Shown: one piece after another, positions 40,944 through 43,905 of the stretch
Numbering within the stretch: position 1 is the first letter of the stretch
How the letters are laid out: every line of letters begins with the position of its first letter
From: JAUILA01 sp964563925
GTDB taxonomy: Bacteria > Bacteroidota > Bacteroidia > Cytophagales > Cyclobacteriaceae
NCBI GenBank assembly: GCA_964563925.1
Contig: CAZLZD010000038.1
Span: 1-43,905 of the forward strand
Length of the DNA stretch: 43,905 nucleotides
Reading direction: 5' to 3'
The notes under the pieces: model-generated
Databases searched by the model: none
What the model was told of the DNA's origin: nothing
The model's input: only the letters and a program-made list of their open reading frames with translations
Position numbers and translations under genes: made by a program

Positions 40944-42276
40944 TGGTTTGTGATTCTTCCTGGATAAAAACTCTTACTTTTTTGATTCGTCGCTGGTCCA
41001 CCGCCACCACGGTAAATACATATTTGTCATAATACAGCCGCTCCCCGGCAGACGGGAGTTTGCCATTGATCTCCAGGAGCAGTCCGCCGAGCGATTCACT
41101 CTCCCCCTTAATTTTTTCGAAAATAACCGGGTTTTCTTCCACCACCTTACAAAAATCATTCAGCGTGGTCTTACCTTCAAAAAGATAAGTACGCTCATCG
41201 ATCTGGCTGTAGATGATATCCTCCTCGTCGAATTCATCATTAATCTCCCCCACGATCTCTTCAATAATATCCTCAAGGGTGATGAGGCCGGACGTACCTC
41301 CGTATTCATCCACCACAATTGCAATGTGTACGCGTTTTTCCTGGAAGTCTTTCAGCAGGGAATCAATTTTTTTCGTCTCCGGTACAAAGAAGCCGGGGCG
41401 AAGGAACTGCTGCCACACAAATGTCTCATCCTGTTCAACGTAAGACAGTAGGTCTTTGATATACAGGACCCCCTTGATATTATCGATGGTTTCCCGGTAG
41501 ACGGGAATCCGGGAGAATCCCGACTTATTAATCTTGTCCATCAGATCGTGAAAATCCATCTCTTCATCAAACGCGGTAATGTCGATCCGCGATTTCATGA
41601 TTTGCTTTACCGTTAGGGTTCCAAAGTTTACTATCCCCTTAAGGATGTCCTTTTCTTCCTCGGTCGTGTCCTCGTTCTTGGTGGTGATTTCCAGGGCGTG
41701 ATGAAGCTCTTCCACTGAGATATCATATCCCTTTCGCTGAAACCGCTTTTCAATGATATTACTGAACGACATGAGAAAGAATGAAATCGGTTTGAAGAGG
41801 GTCTCGCTAACCTTGAGCAACGGAGAGGTAAAGCGGGCCAGCTGAACGTTGTTGGCCGTGGCATAGACCTTGGGCAGTACTTCTCCGAAAAACACGATTA
41901 GCAGGGTGATCACAAACGTGAGTGCAGCCACCAGGGAGCCTTCGGTGCTTTTGGTGCCCGTATACTCCCACATCATAAAGGTCGACAGCGTGACGAAGGC
42001 CACATTGACAAAATTATTTCCGATGAGGATAGTGGCAAGTAACAGCTTTGGTCGCTGGATCAGGGAGAGCAGCTTTTCATCCGAAGGGGCTCCACGCTCC
42101 TTCACCTGTGCGATATCCTTGGATGACAGGGAAAAGAAGGCCACTTCTGAACCGCTGATCAGTGCGGACAGGCATATCAGGAGTATCAGTGCGATACCTC
42201 CGGCGATAAAGAATACCGATTGTGACGAAAGGGCAGCTAAAAAAATATAACTAGGAGGGTCGTCTAAACTTTCCAA
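40933..42276 (-). CDS. gldE: Gliding motility-associated protein GldE (CNNM/CorC family)
   Basis: A 447-residue protein with an N-terminal CNNM/DUF21 membrane domain (helices about 18-40, 72-95, 105-130), a CBS pair (about 205-335) and a C-terminal CorC_HlyC domain (about 350-435). The family relates to magnesium/cobalt efflux proteins; the gldD neighbour identifies it as GldE. Start is TTG, with no in-frame ATG before the first membrane helix; it lies 23 bp after the ssb stop. The LEDIIEEIVGEINDEFDEED stretch is typical of CorC. Confidence 0.92.
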   Translation of the reverse strand: MESLDDPPSYIFLAALSSQSVFFIAGGIALILLICLSALISGSEVAFFSLSSKDIAQVKERGAPSDEKLLSLIQRPKLLLATILIGNNFVNVAFVTLSTFMMWEYTGTKSTEGSLVAALTFVITLLIVFFGEVLPKVYATANNVQLARFTSPLLKVSETLFKPISFFLMSFSNIIEKRFQRKGYDISVEELHHALEITTKNEDTTEEEKDILKGIVNFGTLTVKQIMKSRIDITAFDEEMDFHDLMDKINKSGFSRIPVYRETIDNIKGVLYIKDLLSYVEQDETFVWQQFLRPGFFVPETKKIDSLLKDFQEKRVHIAIVVDEYGGTSGLITLEDIIEEIVGEINDEFDEEDIIYSQIDERTYLFEGKTTLNDFCKVVEENPVIFEKIKGESESLGGLLLEINGKLPSAGERLYYDKYVFTVVAVDQRRIKKVRVFIQEESQTNEI

Positions 42277-42299
42277 AGCGATAGATTAAATCAAACATA

Positions 42300-42746
42300 T
42301 CAGAATGGAAGGTCATCCTCATCATCCTGTCCGGACATATTCGCCGGGGCTGTTTCCTTCTGATAGGATGACGCGTTTTCCTGCCTTGGTTGCGACTGTG
42401 GTGAATCCCCGCTGCTCCGGGAACCCAGCATGGTCATATTGTCGCCCACAATTTCTGTAGTGTAACGGGTTACACCGTCTTTTTCCCATGAGCGGGTACG
42501 AAGTTTGCCTTCTATGTAGACCATGTCCCCTTTGTGCAGATATTTTTCGGCGACCTCGGCAAGACCACGCCACAACACCACATTGTGCCATTCGGTTTGC
42601 TCCCGGCGTTCTCCTGAATTTCTGTCCCGGTATGTTTCTGAAGTGGCTACAGGAAAGTTTGCGACAGCCACACCGCTTTCCAAATGTCTCACCTCCGGAT
42701 CTTTCCCCAAATTTCCAACAATAATAACTTTATTCACACCTGACAT
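42300..42746 (-). CDS. ssb: Single-stranded DNA-binding protein
   Basis: A 148-residue SSB: OB-fold domain (1-110) with NKVIIVGNLGKDPEVR (5-20) and the W..V.LW strand, a flexible Ser/Gln-rich linker and the acidic tip DDEDDLPF (141-148) that recruits repair and replication partners. Downstream of mutY by 48 bp and upstream of gldE by 23 bp. A TACCTTTG promoter-like box lies 20 bp upstream. Confidence 0.96.
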   Translation of the reverse strand: MSGVNKVIIVGNLGKDPEVRHLESGVAVANFPVATSETYRDRNSGERREQTEWHNVVLWRGLAEVAEKYLHKGDMVYIEGKLRTRSWEKDGVTRYTTEIVGDNMTMLGSRSSGDSPQSQPRQENASSYQKETAPANMSGQDDEDDLPF

Positions 42747-42766
42747 ATGGATTCTTTTTTTTGTAA

Positions 42767-42774
42767 CAAAGGTA
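42767..42774 (-). promoter_or_regulatory. Bacteroidota-type -7 box upstream of ssb
   Basis: CAAAGGTA on the plus strand is TACCTTTG on the minus strand, an exact TAnnTTTG match in the 48-bp gap between mutY and ssb, 20 bp before the ssb ATG. A -33 TTG at normal spacing was not seen. It would allow ssb-gldE-gldD to be expressed apart from mutY. Confidence 0.4.
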
Positions 42775-42794
42775 ATGATTCATATTAAAAGTAA

Positions 42795-43868
42795 CTAAAA
42801 AATGTAATCATTCAAATACCTGGAAATCAAAACGGGTTTGGGTAAATCATGTATTTCTTCGAGGTCAAACTGGCGTACTGAAGGATCGCTGAAAGAGACA
42901 TCCCCGGCATTGGGCTCGAGCAGGAAGAAACGGGCATGCAACCGCTGATGACTCAGCTGATGGACATATTCACGGCTTACGGAGTGAAGCACCACATTCT
43001 CCCTTAACCCGGTCACAGGCTCCAGGGATGCCAGGATATCCTCTTCCCCGGGAAATGTGGATGTTTCAACCAGTGGAAAATCATACAGGCCCTTCCAGAT
43101 ATCTTTGGTTGTACGGGGCCTGAGGCAATACTTTTCGCCGGAGCGAACAACCAGGTAATTGAAATAACGCTGCCTGACCGCTGTTTTACGTTTCTTGACC
43201 GGCAGCTCCTGTTGTGCTCCGTGTGCAAGTGCATAACAGGAATTCTGGAAGACGCACGTTGGACATTTTGGGGAAGAGGGGGTACAATGAAGGGCACCAA
43301 ATTCCATGATTGCCTGGTTGAAATCAGCCGGTCGATCCGGATCAATCAGCGAGTTGGCAACCTTTCTAAAGTGCTTCTGTCCGGCTGAAGAGGCAATATC
43401 TTTCCTGATCCCAAATATTCTGGCAAAGACCCGGTACACATTGCCATCCACCACGGCATGGGGTTTGCTGAAAGCAATAGAGGCAATGGCAGCGGCGGTG
43501 TAAGGACCAACCCCGGGTAATTTAAGAAGACCCTCATAAGTTGCCGGGAATTGACCATTGAGTCCTTCGCTGATCAGGCGTGCACATTTATGGAGATTGC
43601 GCGCGCGCGAATAATAGCCGAGCCCCTGCCAGGTACGGAGGACTTCTTCTTCACTGGCTTGCGCCAGGTGATGGACAGTTGGAAATTTATTCGTAAATTC
43701 CTGATAATAAGGGAGTCCCTGCTGTACGCGGGTTTGCTGAAGAATAATTTCGGAAAGCCAGATTTTATACGGGTCAGTGGAATTTCTCCAGGGAAGATTG
43801 CGTTTATGGGATGAATACCACTGCAACAATTTATTTCTGAATAGGGCGTTATCTTTTGAAAATGTCAA
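42795..43868 (-). CDS. mutY: Adenine DNA glycosylase MutY
   Basis: A 357-residue A/G-specific glycosylase that removes adenine opposite 8-oxoguanine. E40 in WLSEIILQQTRV, the helix-hairpin-helix LPGVGPYTA (117-125), catalytic D141 in VVDGNVYRVFAR, and the [4Fe-4S] ligands C195, C202, C205 and C211 (C-x6-C-x2-C-x5-C) are all intact. A C-terminal NUDIX-like domain follows. The 37 bases beyond its start to the window end hold no recognisable feature. Confidence 0.96.
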   Translation of the reverse strand: MTFSKDNALFRNKLLQWYSSHKRNLPWRNSTDPYKIWLSEIILQQTRVQQGLPYYQEFTNKFPTVHHLAQASEEEVLRTWQGLGYYSRARNLHKCARLISEGLNGQFPATYEGLLKLPGVGPYTAAAIASIAFSKPHAVVDGNVYRVFARIFGIRKDIASSAGQKHFRKVANSLIDPDRPADFNQAIMEFGALHCTPSSPKCPTCVFQNSCYALAHGAQQELPVKKRKTAVRQRYFNYLVVRSGEKYCLRPRTTKDIWKGLYDFPLVETSTFPGEEDILASLEPVTGLRENVVLHSVSREYVHQLSHQRLHARFFLLEPNAGDVSFSDPSVRQFDLEEIHDLPKPVLISRYLNDYIF

Positions 43869-43905
43869 TTTTGAAGAGAATGTAAGGAAGTTTGAAATTT
43901 TAATG

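Noticed and set aside
1..43905. CRISPR arrays, tRNA/rRNA genes, IS elements, prophage
   Set aside because: No repeat-spacer pattern, cloverleaf-like sequence, transposase, integrase or terminal repeat was seen on reading the gaps and coding regions.

Overview
The window looks like chromosomal DNA of a free-living Bacteroidota, most likely a Cytophagales-type gliding or formerly gliding bacterium with carotenoid pigments. Evidence: gliding/type IX secretion-associated lipoproteins GldB and GldD plus GldE, the mutY-ssb-gldE-gldD gene order, a GH3-like adenylase beside lptB, PorT-type small barrels, LytS/LytTR regulation, DUF4199, menaquinone synthesis (MenB), and several TAnnTTTG promoter -7 boxes typical of this phylum. 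I see no tRNA, rRNA, CRISPR array, phage or insertion sequence. All recognised genes are intact, and almost every base lies in or close to a gene.

Layout. 1-240: tail of an unidentified gene, then a convergent intergenic stretch with four DnaA-box-like 9-mers. 242-2808: ClC chloride channel with CBS domains, a VOC-fold protein and a small hypothetical gene whose upstream region carries an 11-bp phased TTGTAA-type array. 3002-4507: GT-C glycosyltransferase. 4580-8343: tight four-gene operon (lipoprotein of unknown function, PLP enzyme, secreted tandem-YCII protein, membrane-anchored alpha/beta hydrolase), with its tail overlapping the oppositely oriented 8262-9641 gene, a full-length homologue of vitamin K-dependent gamma-carboxylase. 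9728-13341: small hypothetical, PorT-like barrel, gldB, tpiA, prmA. 13437-18272: a 1611-residue exported protein with no family I recognise. 18412-25261: plsY; the recJ-lptB-GH3 operon behind a clear terminator; a SPOR coiled-coil protein; fumC.

25446-27963 is a LiaF-like sensor, LytS kinase and LytTR regulator operon, divergent from fumC across a 31-bp inverted repeat. Then come a D-2-hydroxyacid dehydrogenase, recG, an NTF2-like protein, menB, msrB, a GNAT acetyltransferase and a 2OG-Fe(II) oxygenase. 34354-38302 is a carotenoid end-group cluster (crtD, cruF, crtY, and crtA convergent), predicted to make a monocyclic 1'-hydroxy, 3',4'-didehydro carotenoid with C2' oxygenation; the early genes crtE, crtB and crtI are not in the window. 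38385-40374: lipoprotein, DUF4199 membrane protein, truA. 40371-43868 (minus strand): mutY-ssb-gldE-gldD.

How they connect: gldB/gldD/gldE, the LiaF-LytS-LytTR module, lptB, plsY, the SPOR protein and the giant exported protein all point to envelope construction and monitoring. menB provides the quinone pathway that the gamma-carboxylase homologue could draw on. The best candidates for undescribed biology are the 1611-residue protein, the gamma-carboxylase beside the 4580-8343 operon, the LiaF/LytS module with its palindrome, and the CrtA-containing carotenoid cluster.
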